Source of the DNA: Ypsolopha sequella
Lineage: Eukaryota > Arthropoda > Insecta > Lepidoptera > Ypsolophidae
Direction of reading: 5' to 3'
Length of the DNA stretch: 64,000 bases
NCBI GenBank assembly: GCA_934047225.1
Contig: OW203989.1
Location: forward strand, 12,747,977-12,811,976
Shown: positions 43,501 through 52,166 of the stretch, piece by piece
Numbering within the stretch: position 1 is the stretch's first letter
Layout: each line of letters begins with the position of its first letter
Made by a program: the position numbers and the translations under genes
Notes under the pieces: model-generated
The model's database searches: none
The model's input: the letters and a program-made list of their open reading frames with translations, nothing else
Told to the model about the DNA's origin: nothing

Positions 43501-45924
43501 ATTCATACAAATACGCACCTTTGTCGTTGATTTATCAACACGCACTACGGGATGATGCGGAATATAATAACCAAGAGATAATTGGTCATCATTATGAAGC
43601 GGGGATATGTAACCTTTAGTTAGGTATTCATTTATTATATTGTTATACTCGGAACGTAAATCTGCGTTAGAAACAAACCTACGCTCAAGAGACATAAAAC
43701 ACTTTTTTGCGTGATGGTACGAGTTTCCTAGTATGTTAGGATTCCGTGCGAACGGTAAAGAAACCGAATAGCGACCAGCGGGGTCACGTGACACATTGTT
43801 GATAAATAATTTTTCACATTCATCATTTGCGGGACTAGAAGCAGGTTCACAATGCACCTCTTCTAATTGCCAAAATTTTTGTAAAATAAAATCTATTGGC
43901 GGTTCAATCTCCATATAAGAGCATAACGAAATTGAACATGCGGTATTTTGGTAAACAGGCGTATTACCAATTAGCGTAAAACCGAAGATGGTCTGAAATC
44001 CCGTCGGCGTACCCGGGGGACCAGAGACGCGGCCTGATAACAAGATATCCGCGAATAAAGATGCACCGATAAGAATATCAATCTCGCCCGGTAAGTAAAA
44101 GGTTTCATCAGCAAGTGTGATACCTTTTAAATATGAAAGCGTAGACAAATCCACCTGCACCGATGGTAAGTTGTCGGTAATACGGTCGATTACATAAGTG
44201 TCAAGCGAAATTGAAACCGAATCATCAAATCGTGAAAACAATTTAAGGTTTGTCGCACCCTTAATTGGGTTTGATGAGGAGCCGATGCCCTTAACAAAAG
44301 CGCGGGGAATTTTTTCATATTTTAAGTTAAGCTTCTCACAACAGGAAACCGTCGAAAAACTGGATTGTGACGCAGGGTCGCAGAGCGCACGTAGACGGAC
44401 AGACATACCGTTAGAATCTTTCACGATCACTTGAATTGTACCTAAAAGGCATGTTTCATTACGCTGCGAGTTAGGCTGTAAGTTACATAAAGAAATATTA
44501 TTACTCGCAGTTGGTACGGATTGAGAATCATTAGTCATATGTTCTGTGTTAGTCGCCGATACGGCAGGATCCACCATCCTCGAAGATTGCGTATGTGTGC
44601 GTGGAGACACGGTAATATTTTGACCAAGCGCGGTGTGAGTATTCATCACATTTTGTTTGCGGCACAACATCGAATGGTGTTTACAATTACAATGGCGGCA
44701 ATTATAAGACGATTTACAAGCGGAATTGTTATGCGTAATACTTAAACAATTGGTGCAACCGTTATTAGATTTGATGAACTGAAATCTTTTCTCGATATCT
44801 AGTTTCACAAATTCGGGACACTTATATAAATTATAGTGTTTTAATTGTTTACATAGCGGACAACAATTATTATTGGTCGAAGCGGAGACAAAAGCATGGG
44901 TTGACTTGGTACTGTACCCGGTTTTGTTGTTATTATTATTAACGGAGCGGTTCGGAGCGGGAGCGGTAATTGCGGGTGCAGTGCGGTTCAGTATCTTAGT
45001 TTGTTCCCGTAAAAATGATATTAATTCATCATAATGGGGTAAATCGGAACCACGTTTAAACATTTCAAATGAACGAGCGGTTTCAACATCAAGTTTTTTA
45101 AGGGCCAAATACATAAGGATAAAATCCGAAAGATCTTTAATATTCAGTGATTTTAAACACGAAACAGCGGAACAGAACTTGTCTAAAAACAAGTCCAAGT
45201 TTTTTGAACTAGCGGTAGTTAAAGGGCGAAATTCAAACATTTGATCCAAATAAGTAGTGGCTAAACTACGCGAGTCTTGAAAAGTAGAAACGAGTGTTTT
45301 CCAGATTATGTCGTAGTTAGTTGCGTTCGGTGTGATTCCAGAACAAATCGAAAGTGCCCGGCCAGAAAGTTTACCCATCAGGTATTGTACTCGTTCGTTG
45401 TCGGTCAAGTCCGGATTATCGTGAATCGTGGTTTTAAATGTTTCATAGAATGTTGGCCACATAGTAGCTTCACCAGAAAAACCAACGAGTTCCAGTTTTG
45501 GAAGCTTGATAGTAGGTTTTTTGGGACATTCCATGTCAAGTGGAGCTTTAACTTTAGAGTCAGCCGATTTCGAAGAATGTGATAACTTCCGGTTGATGTA
45601 TTTGCAATGGGAGTAAAGATCCTCAAAAGCTGACCAACTTTGATAATTTGGTTCAAAATTAGGATTTATCAATACCTCTGTGTCATTAATTTCATCTATG
45701 ATTACATGAATTTCTGAGCGTACAGTATCCAAAGTTTCGACATTGGCCATAAACAATTCTGCCGAAGAAACATCCTCTAAAGCGGTTTTAGAAAAGTCAT
45801 AAACTCTCTGAAGGCGATTAAACAATTCTTGCCTTTTATTTTTAAGCTTCTTTAAACTATACGACATCTTTAATTTTGCAGCTTCTGCGGAATTTGGCAT
45901 GTTATATAGTACAAAGTTAGGCAA
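40582..45924 (-). CDS. gag-pol: BEL/Pao Gag-Pol polyprotein
   Basis: A single frame of 1780 codons. Gag: N-terminal helical region, then a DUF1759-type domain (about residues 140-310, LPKLELVGFSGEATMWPTF) and Cys/His zinc motifs (about 354-421). Aspartic protease around 495-650: the catalytic-site segment reads ALCDPASQ (Asp 516), not the textbook D-S/T-G; the DILIG flap-side motif is at about 616. Reverse transcriptase about 790-970: Asp 854 in FTSDIKQMF and YMDD at 930-933. RNase H about 1100-1235: Asp 1106, Glu 1151, Asp 1183. Integrase: H2C2 zinc region about 1411-1451, core Asp 1483, Asp 1549 and Glu 1603 (HYE where many elements have LWE). A DUF5641-like C-terminal domain ends it. No envelope gene. 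The polyprotein performs particle assembly, processing, reverse transcription and integration. Confidence 0.95.
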   Translation of the reverse strand: MPNFVLYNMPNSAEAAKLKMSYSLKKLKNKRQELFNRLQRVYDFSKTALEDVSSAELFMANVETLDTVRSEIHVIIDEINDTEVLINPNFEPNYQSWSAFEDLYSHCKYINRKLSHSSKSADSKVKAPLDMECPKKPTIKLPKLELVGFSGEATMWPTFYETFKTTIHDNPDLTDNERVQYLMGKLSGRALSICSGITPNATNYDIIWKTLVSTFQDSRSLATTYLDQMFEFRPLTTASSKNLDLFLDKFCSAVSCLKSLNIKDLSDFILMYLALKKLDVETARSFEMFKRGSDLPHYDELISFLREQTKILNRTAPAITAPAPNRSVNNNNNKTGYSTKSTHAFVSASTNNNCCPLCKQLKHYNLYKCPEFVKLDIEKRFQFIKSNNGCTNCLSITHNNSACKSSYNCRHCNCKHHSMLCRKQNVMNTHTALGQNITVSPRTHTQSSRMVDPAVSATNTEHMTNDSQSVPTASNNISLCNLQPNSQRNETCLLGTIQVIVKDSNGMSVRLRALCDPASQSSFSTVSCCEKLNLKYEKIPRAFVKGIGSSSNPIKGATNLKLFSRFDDSVSISLDTYVIDRITDNLPSVQVDLSTLSYLKGITLADETFYLPGEIDILIGASLFADILLSGRVSGPPGTPTGFQTIFGFTLIGNTPVYQNTACSISLCSYMEIEPPIDFILQKFWQLEEVHCEPASSPANDECEKLFINNVSRDPAGRYSVSLPFARNPNILGNSYHHAKKCFMSLERRFVSNADLRSEYNNIINEYLTKGYISPLHNDDQLSLGYYIPHHPVVRVDKSTTKVRICMNASTKTDSADGTRVSLNDTLHTGANLQNDLFLILLDFRLYEIAFTSDIKQMFLQVLVNADDRKFQKFLYRFDTCSPLIAYQFNRVCFGLRSSPFLAMRVVRKLCEDGSSSYPLAATVAARNCYMDDICYSTPTVQGSLQLRDELVGLLKAGGFELVKWSSNCQQLLDTLPDTHRLNSSKNFEEQTQTLKVLGLQWSPDSDEFSFTVSLDSRPCTKRNVLSVIARQYDVLGFTAPVILYAKLLLQKICILKLDWDETLPSDIAQIWQNYLKELPVLRDLRIKRHLDVFQNSKISIISFADASERGYGCVVYIRVQDDSDTCTSIRLVCAKSKVCPLKTVSVARLELCASLLMSKLTRRVVDAYKIRHNIERIYCFTDSMVTLHWIHSSPHRFKTFVATRITKIISAIPAECFYHTAGSQNPSDCLSRGLTPTQLMSHPLWFTGPAWLYLDAKEWPIKTIESASIEENLPESKTISLPAFSNEEPHPLLSLSERISSWLVLLHTIIYIYRFLRILPRSNIFTATDMDFAEVALIKALQAFYFLDEIKRLKSNKLCSPALNRLSPFLDKNGLLRVGGRLRNTDMTFDQQHPVLLPRKNHIVELIIIHYHRKNCHTGPVALMSIIRQKFWILSCRNIVRRVIHSCNYCFKAKPRQTFPFMADLPSCRVNEAKAFVHCAVDYCGPISITPYRKRGVRPVKCYLCIFVCLVTRAVHVELATDLSTNTFLSAFKRFLSRRGAVSFVYSDNATNFVGARNALSEIYNLTNSEEFKTSFANELADHRIQWKFNIPRSPHFGGHYEIYVKGFKTHLHRVVGTQLLTYEELLTVVTQIECVINSRPLTLLSEDPSELSALTPAHFLMSTPLKELPACKVADEPVNLLRRYALLDQMVESFARRWKNDYLHLLQSRGKWNTPSNPIKIGSVVVVVTDNTPPLQWPLGVIVAVYPGKDNVIRVASVKTTTGVYKRPVVRLCPLPSQ

Positions 45925-46363
45925 GTACCAGAACTATTGAAAGTTTTATACTGACTACAACATAGAATAATGCTAATGAGTTAGAGATAACACGGGCGGC
46001 GGACGAACCTGTGTACGAGTACCTCTCGATAATATTAAGAATTAGCAGGTAGGCAGATAATATTTTCTGTGAAATGATCAAATGGTATAATCGCAGCGGA
46101 TAAATTAACAGAATGGCGTATTTCACTGTAGATAATTTATAATTTCCAGTATATAGGAAATGGAATCACTAATATTTTGACGAATGCGGGGTTTTAATGC
46201 ATAGATAATGCAAATAAGAGCGGGAATGCGGGGTAATACTGCGGGCAGAGTGAAAATTAGAGCGGAATTCACGTGTTCTTTAGACAAAGAACATGAAGAT
46301 AGCGGTTGGAAATACCAAAAAATGGTTATAGATCGCAGATCAAAGGGCCTAAAATGGATCTAG

Positions 46364-46381
46364 ATCCGGCTCGAATGGCCA
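46364..46381 (-). promoter_or_regulatory. Primer-binding site of inner BEL/Pao element
   Basis: In the element's sense TGGCCATTCGAGCCGGA begins 5 bp after the 5' LTR. It matches the tRNA-Tyr 3' end at 15 of 17 positions, with two mismatches in the acceptor part. tRNA-Tyr is the best guess given the exact match in the outer element. Confidence 0.6.
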
Positions 46382-46386
46382 ATAAA

Positions 46387-46851
46387 TGAGCACGCGATAT
46401 GACGGCAGTGCTTTGTATCACCATAGGTTTTAAAAATAGCGGGAAGTGAAGAGAAATAATTACGAAGATGAAAGATCTGACCTTGGGAAGGAGCTGCATG
46501 CACCACAAACCACGCTTCGCCTGAGCCACCAAGTCTCTGGTGTTCTCCAAGATGGTTTTCTTCTTCCTCTTCGTGCCTGGTTGCGCTCTTCTCGGCTAAT
46601 CTTCTTCGTAATAGTAATAGATGAAAATGAGGCGCACAGCGGGTGCGATCTCAAAATGGCGGGCGGTAGGGTCGAGGTAGGACCTAGTCGAATGACAATC
46701 AGCGTATACCTCCGGCGTGAAAGGCTTCTGATTGACGACTGATTGATTTGCGTCCAAAACTAAGCGGGTGGAGATGCAGCGAAAATGACAGTTGAAAATA
46801 TTAATTCACAACTACCCCGCAGTATGAGAGCCACAAGAAGTGGCGCGAACA
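46387..46851 (-). repeat. 5' LTR of inner BEL/Pao element
   Basis: 465 bp, appears identical to 40017-40481. It should contain the promoter. The leader between this LTR and the Gag-Pol ATG is about 460 bp (45925-46386). Confidence 0.95.
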
Positions 46852-48994
46852 GTACCTAGACTCCGCACTTAAATTGCAACCTCGCTGATCAACATTCATG
46901 TACAATTTAAGTAGTTCACAATCATTATGATAAACTACACATTTCTTCAACAAAGCTCCGCAAACATAAAAAAAGGCATTTTTTTCCGGGATATCAAATT
47001 GTGTGTAGTCAGAACGTATGATCTCAAGCAGAATATTTTCTTGTGTATCGTTGCCATCGTTGACTGGAATGTCATCATTTTCTCTACTGTCATTATCAAT
47101 AGTTGTAAAATCCTTCAGGTTTACCAGAAATTCTGTAAGATCCTCAGAACAATTGCCTTCTTTTGGAGCCTGAGTGATAGTAGCAAAATAAATCTTGCGA
47201 AACGCGGATATAAATTGCCTGCTGGTTGGTTCTGTAGCCATACCATTTTTTGCCCTGATTTTTCCAAAAAAGTTTTCAATTATGTCCTGATTAAGACGAC
47301 GTGTTAGTAAATATTGACATCCTTCTTGCTTGAGATCTTCATACAGATGTAAAATTGACTGGATTGTGACTTGGACACCCATAATAAATTTTACATTTTT
47401 GGTGACATTATTTCCATTTTGTGGATTGATTAATTTTAATGTTTGAAAAAACATCAACATATTATTAAAAAAATCTATTTGGTGTTCATCCCCGCAAAAT
47501 GCACTTTTGTAAATATAACTGTGACGAAAAGTTAAAGAGTTCAGTGCGTCAAACAAATCATTCATCATTTTTATAAATTCTACTGTGTGTCTTGCTGATT
47601 CGTCTATAACTTTAAAATCTATGTAAGTTGATAAGCCAGATGCTACAGATCTACTTAGAAGTTGTGTCGCATAACGAACTTTCATTTTTTCAAAATTTGT
47701 TGGGTTAATATGACTATTTGTTAATCTATATGCCTGTTTAAAAGTCTTTGTTTTATCATATTCGTAGAACTTGACAATGTGGTCAAATTTTGCAACAGCA
47801 CCATTTTGAAAATGAAAATCGTATGTCATCAGGTTATTACGAATCAATTTTATTAAATGAGGTGCGTCAAAAATGTAGTAGATTTCATGATCATTGATAG
47901 TGAAGTATGTTTTGTCAATGGAAATTCCTCTTTTTTTAGCTGCATTTAATAAATCTGATCCAAGATCTGACACAAACACTCTAATTTTTAATCCTATTTC
48001 AAAGAGTTTTATTATAACTTTATCAATCCATTTGGAAATACTGTCGTCACTCTTACATTCCGATAGCAAAGCGAATCCTATTGGCTGGTACCATTTTACA
48101 AAAATACCTCGTACTAGAATCACTAAGGCATGTTTCGCTGGTGACGGCGATTGTACGCCATCTACTTCGTGAAACCCAATGATTTTGTCATTCTTAATAT
48201 CATAATACAAATTAGTTTTTAGACTCATTGCATCCACCACTAAAGTACAATTTTTTTCTCGTTCAGACATATTGTTTACTTTTAATTTAAGCACTGCCAT
48301 TAACTTGTCATTTACTTGGGTAGACATTGGAATGTACAACTTGCTTAGCGTAGCTTTACATGGGAGACAAATAATTTTTTGGAATAACCGGTAGGCTTGT
48401 GGGCTAACATAATACAAATTCAAGCAAAACATTTTGTATGCAAGAGTGTACCTATTCCCTTTATTACTTGCTATCAAATACGTTTGAGCTTTTACTAGTT
48501 CCGCTAGGTCCTTAGATAAAAAGCGATCACATAACTTATAAAACATTGCTTGTTGCGATTTCGCCGCAGTCTGTTCTGTTTCATGTACTCTCAACCGCTT
48601 CTTGCAATCTAACAATTCAGATTTAAGTTTTCTTTTGCGTGGAGTATTTGCAGTAAGCGAAGCGGCAGTTTGAGTAGTGTTATCCGATGTATTCCTCATG
48701 TCTGTTTGGCTCGAAGAACTGGCTGTCGTTAAATCAATTTGAGTTCTATTTTCCAAAATATTATTGATCTCTGTTTGGCTTGAAATATTAACAGTTATTG
48801 TTTCAATTTGTGTCTGTTTATCTTCTTTAGTTAAGGTAGGTAAATGCAAAAATGGCAAAGAATTTTTTTTTAATATTTTGCGAGTTGCTTTCACTTGGAC
48901 GTCTTGTGCATTGAAATGTACTTCACATACACGATATTTTGAAATATTATCTGTCAAATCCTCACGTGATATTAATTGCAGCCATTGTAAGCGC
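46852..48994 (-). CDS. P-like transposase, main exon (exon 2)
   Basis: Begins after a TTTTCAG acceptor (48995-48997 holds the CAG) and reads RLQWLQLISRED to finish the THAP domain with the C-x2-H pair of VCEVHF. A Ser/Thr/Gln-rich linker and a basic/coiled segment (about spliced residues 154-190) follow. The RNase H-like catalytic core has VVDAM (Asp 290), VSDLG (Asp 379) and IENFFG (Glu 609), in spliced numbering; these correspond in context to the DDE residues of P/THAP9 transposases. The long segment between Asp 379 and Glu 609, with DAPHLIKLIRNNL, fits the GTP-binding insertion domain. 714 complete codons without a stop reach the BEL/Pao insertion at an Arg-Tyr pair. Beyond that, translation would run 16 codons into the LTR and end. 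It would excise and integrate the element by cut-and-paste; here it is truncated. Confidence 0.9.
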
Positions 48995-49735
48995 CTGAAA
49001 ACAACAAAATAAAAATTATGACAAATCAACTGACATTTTGAAGCCGATTATGACAAATGAGCTATCAATCGACGACGTAGTGAAACATTCAAACATACAT
49101 ACATTCATATCATACGTAATAAACGTATAGACCTTATAACTCATAAAGAAATCTTACTTACTTATATTACATAAAGTAAGAAAACTTGAAAATAATCAAT
49201 TATAAAATTAAAGATAAGCTCCTAAACTTTACCTTAAAAACATGGGCATCGTCAAAAGGGGGAAGGGGGCAGCTGGTCCCCCCTAGAGATTTGAAAAACT
49301 TTGAGATTTTTATAATAAAGTAACCGAAAAATTCGCGAGAAACCCAAGAACATTATGTTTATAAGACAATTATTTTGTTTCTTGTAATGAACAATTAAAA
49401 ACTTTACATTTGTTTATTTTACCTACAATTCATGTCATCTTGCCGCCCTGGCGACGCTTTTGCTTAAAAATCTTTGTGATTGTTGACTAAATTAATCAGT
49501 TCAATTCATTTAAGTACATAATAAAATTTAAGTATCTAATCGAACATTGGCTCCTAGTCTATAATTAAAAAATCTTTGCGATTTCAACCATATCAGCTCT
49601 ACATTTAAAAACACTTTGACTAACTGACAATCATAGCACAGTTATGATCATAGGTACCTATGTTAAATGTGAACAAAGAAAGTACGGTTTACATCTCTCA
49701 TTATTATTTATATGTACCATAAATTGTGTACTCAC
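48995..49735 (-). other. Intron of the P-like transposase gene
   Basis: 741 bp with donor AAAG/GTGAGT at 49736/49735 and acceptor TTTTCAG/G at 48995. Joining the exons restores a THAP domain in phase (split Arg codon). It is AT-rich with no inserted element recognised. Confidence 0.85.
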
Positions 49736-49842
49736 CTTTCTTGTTGAGTTGGTATTGAGAAGAACGATAATTCTGGATTTGAGGAATTATTATTGAGGCA
49801 TCCGAAGACAGAACAATATGTACGACAGCGTGCTGTCGACAT
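49736..49842 (-). CDS. P-like transposase, exon 1 (N-terminal half of THAP domain)
   Basis: The ATG at 49842 gives MSTARCRTYCSVFGC and then SFFSIPTQQE, ending in a split Arg codon. C-x4-C and SFF.IP are the opening of a C2CH THAP zinc finger, the sequence-specific DNA-binding domain of P-type transposases; the rest is in exon 2. The frame is open a further 46 codons upstream to 49980, but THAP domains in this family sit at the very N-terminus, so the inner ATG is preferred. It lies 199 bp inside the terminal repeat. Confidence 0.85.
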
Positions 49843-50019
49843 ATTTGAAGTGATCGGTGCCGCGCTTGTTCGAAAGACTTGACTGAGCGCGACCGCGGCG
49901 TAACCCCGACTAGCACCGGCCTTGCATACCGAGATATTGCTGTTGTGTGCGTACTGTAGTTCGTCCGTACTAGCACGCACACATATTAGCAGCGCGATGT
50001 ACCTTTGGTTGAAGATAAA

Positions 50020-50041
50020 CTACTTTTCTGGTTTTACTATG
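50020..50041 (-). repeat. Terminal inverted repeat of P-like transposon (transposase 5' side)
   Basis: Exact reverse complement of 37872-37893. The flank at 50042-50048 is the second CCTGCGT copy. Confidence 0.93.
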
Positions 50042-50048
50042 CCTGCGT

Positions 50049-52166
50049 GGCCTCCATCGGGCCTGCTACGCGACGGCAACACCGCGCATCCTGGTTGGTG
50101 CAGACAACTGGCACCTGATGGTGTCACGCCGGCTGCGGCGGGGCCAGACTCACGAGCCCGCCGCCTCACTCACCAACCTGGGCTGGGTCATCTATGGTGA
50201 GCACCACCGGCCCGACACTCCGCCGACTACTGAGCACCGCTGCTTCAAAGATGAAGTCACTGCCGATCGCCGCTCGTCAGCGCTCTATGGTGAGCGCCGG
50301 CACAACGCCCGGCTGACCGCTGAGCCCCGCTTCGATGAGGAAGCCGCAGCCGATCGCCGCTCGTCAGCGCTCTATGGTGAGCGCCGGCACAACGCCCGGC
50401 TGACCGCTGAGCCCCGCTTCGATGAGGAAGCCGCAGCCGATCGCCGCTCGTCTGCGCTCTATGGTGAGCGCCGACCCAACGCCCGGCCGACAGCTAAGCC
50501 CCGCTTCGATGATGAAGCCTCGGCCAAACGCCGCTTACCATCGCTTTATGGTGAGCGCCGGCCCAACGCCCAGCTGGCAGCGGAGCCCCGCTTCGATGGC
50601 GAAGCCGTAGCCGATCGCCACTCGTCAGCGCTCTACAGTGAGCGCCGGCCCAACGCCCGGCTGACCGCTGAGCTCTGCTTCGAAGATGAAGCCACTGCCG
50701 TTCGCCGCTCGTCACCACTCTATGGTGAGCGCCGGCCCAACGCCCGGCTGACCGCTGAGCTCTGCTTCGAAGATGAAGCCACTGCCGTTCGCCGCTCGTC
50801 ACCACTCTATGGTGAGCGCCGGCCCAACGCCCAGCTGACCGATGAGCCCCGCTTCGATGAGGAAGCCGCAGCCGATCGCCGCTCGTCTGCGCTCTATGGT
50901 GAGCGCCGACCCAACGTCCGGCCGACAGCTAAGCCCCGCTTCGATTATGAAGCCTCGGCCAAACGCCGCTTACCATCGCTTTATGGTGAGCGCCGGCCCA
51001 ACGCCCAGCTGGCAGCGGAGCCCCGCTTCGATGGCGAAGCCGTAGCCGATCGCCACTCGTCAGCGCTCTACAGTGAGCGCCGGCCCAACGCCCGGCTGAC
51101 CGCTGAGCTCTGCTTCGAAGATGAAGCCACTGCCGTTCGCCGCTCGTCACCACTCTATGGTGAGCGCCGGCCCAACGCCCGACTGACCGCTGAGCCCCGC
51201 TTCGATGACGAAGTTGCAACTATTCGCCACCCGTCAGCGCTCTATGGTGAGCGCCGGCCCAACGCCTGGCTGACCGCTGAGCCCCGCTTCAAAGATGAAG
51301 CCACTGCCGATCACCACTCGTCAGCGCTCTATGACGAGCGCCGGCCCCACGCCCGGCTGACCGCTGAGCCCCGCTTCAAAGATGAAGCCACTGCCGATCA
51401 CCACTCGTCAGCGCTCTATGGTGAGCGCCGGCCCAACGCCCGGCTGACCGCTGAGCCCCACTTCTATGACAAAGCCGTAGCTGATCGGCACCCACCAGCG
51501 CTCTATAACGAGCGCCAGCTCAGCACTCCGCCGACAGCTGAGCGCCGCTTTGATGAAGCCTCGGCAAAATGCCACTCGCCAGCGCTCCATGGTGAGCGTT
51601 GGCCCAACGCCCAGCCAACAGCTGAGCCCCGTTTCGATGACGTAGCTGCGGCCGTTCACCGCCCGCCAGCGCTCTATGACGAGCGCCGGCCCCACGCTCC
51701 GCTGACCACTGACCACCACCTCAGCGGCCAAGCTGCCGCCAATTGCCGTTCACCAGCGCTCTATGGCAAGCACTGGCCCCAAGCTCCACCCGTTGCTGAG
51801 CGCCGCTTCAACGAAGCTGTGGCCGTTTGCTATGACGAGCGCCAGCCCCACGTTTCGCCGACCGCTGAGCATCGCTTCGAGGAAGCCGCTGCCAATAGCC
51901 GCCCGCCAGCGCTCTATGCTGAGCGCCGAACCGATGCTCCACCGTCCGCTGAGCGCCGCATCAGCAACGAAGTCGTGGCCGAACGCCACCCTCCCGCGCT
52001 GAAATCCAGACGAAAGGAGGCATTCTGTGGAGACCAACCACAAGGCTCGCTGTCCTCCCAGTGGATAGAGAGGGCTGCGTTAGCTCTGCGCCGGGGGGAG
52101 AATGTTGCGGACAACAAGCCTGAAAGGAAGCTGGCCAGCGGACCGAGGGACGGAGCGACGAGTTAG
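50049..52166 (+). CDS. Outer BEL/Pao frame after the P insertion: protease end plus 29-residue repeat array
   Basis: The frame continues from 37871 without shift. RILVGADNWHL and, about 30 residues on, LGWVIYG complete the retropepsin domain. Instead of reverse transcriptase, about 20 tandem copies of a 29-residue, Arg/Ala/Glu-rich unit follow (consensus-like ALYGERRPNARLTAEPRF plus an 11-residue tail), then ALALRRGENV and a run into the 3' LTR to a TAG near 52164-52166. The unit resembles the three diverged units in Gag (35130-37871), so the array probably arose by amplification of that segment. The product has no enzymatic motif; it is highly charged and probably disordered. Start is by frame continuity, not an ATG. 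Function unknown. Confidence 0.8.
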   Translation, partial: GLHRACYATATPRILVGADNWHLMVSRRLRRGQTHEPAASLTNLGWVIYGEHHRPDTPPTTEHRCFKDEVTADRRSSALYGERRHNARLTAEPRFDEEAAADRRSSALYGERRHNARLTAEPRFDEEAAADRRSSALYGERRPNARPTAKPRFDDEASAKRRLPSLYGERRPNAQLAAEPRFDGEAVADRHSSALYSERRPNARLTAELCFEDEATAVRRSSPLYGERRPNARLTAELCFEDEATAVRRSSPLYGERRPNAQLTDEPRFDEEAAADRRSSALYGERRPNVRPTAKPRFDYEASAKRRLPSLYGERRPNAQLAAEPRFDGEAVADRHSSALYSERRPNARLTAELCFEDEATAVRRSSPLYGERRPNARLTAEPRFDDEVATIRHPSALYGERRPNAWLTAEPRFKDEATADHHSSALYDERRPHARLTAEPRFKDEATADHHSSALYGERRPNARLTAEPHFYDKAVADRHPPALYNERQLSTPPTAERRFDEASAKCHSPALHGERWPNAQPTAEPRFDDVAAAVHRPPALYDERRPHAPLTTDHHLSGQAAANCRSPALYGKHWPQAPPVAERRFNEAVAVCYDERQPHVSPTAEHRFEEAAANSRPPALYAERRTDAPPSAERRISNEVVAERHPPALKSRRKEAFCGDQPQGSLSSQWIERAALALRRGENVADNKPERKLASGPRDGATS
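50196..51995 (+). repeat. 87-bp tandem repeat array (~20 units) with 435-bp higher-order duplication
   Basis: The CGCTCTATGGTGAGCGCCGG core recurs at 87-bp steps (for example 50282 to 50369), keeping the reading frame. Units at about 50418-50752 are nearly repeated 435 bp (five units) downstream at about 50853-51187. Units become more diverged toward the 3' end. Confidence 0.93.
52091..52102 (+). promoter_or_regulatory. Polypurine tract of outer BEL/Pao element
   Basis: CCGGGGGGAGAA immediately before the 3' LTR, suitable as plus-strand primer. Confidence 0.75.

Larger units (their letters stand above)
40017..46851 (-). mobile_element. Inner BEL/Pao LTR retrotransposon, structurally complete
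   Basis: 6,835 bp on the - strand with 465-bp LTRs (40017-40481 as 3' LTR, 46387-46851 as 5' LTR) that look identical, TG...CA ends, and a GTACC duplication. A tRNA-Tyr-like primer-binding site, a G-rich polypurine tract and a single uninterrupted 1780-codon Gag-Pol frame are all present. By structure it could be active. It belongs to a different family from the outer element (unrelated LTRs, different Gag). Confidence 0.95.
37872..50041 (-). mobile_element. P-superfamily DNA transposon (carries nested BEL/Pao and CR1-like insertions)
   Basis: The termini are perfect 22-bp inverted repeats (37872-37893 and 50020-50041) beginning CATAGTAAAACCAGAAAAG, with weaker similarity for a few bases further in. 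The flanking 7-bp duplication is CCTGCGT. Without its insertions the element is about 4.0 kb. It encodes one transposase on the - strand, with a THAP DNA-binding domain split by an intron. It interrupts the protease frame of the outer BEL/Pao element, which resumes without loss at 50049. Confidence 0.93.

Noticed and set aside
46801..46851. Last 16 codons of the long P-like transposase frame
   Set aside because: They are translated from the BEL/Pao LTR; the transposase itself stops matching its family at 46852 and resumes at 40011.
49843..49980. Upstream ATG (49980) as the transposase start
   Set aside because: The extra 46 residues show no similarity to a THAP domain, which in this family starts within a few residues of the N-terminus. 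The ATG at 49842 is preferred.
50494..52043. Antisense and alternate-frame reading frames across the 87-bp array
   Set aside because: The array is GC-rich and lacks stops in several frames. Only the frame continuous with Gag-protease is supported.
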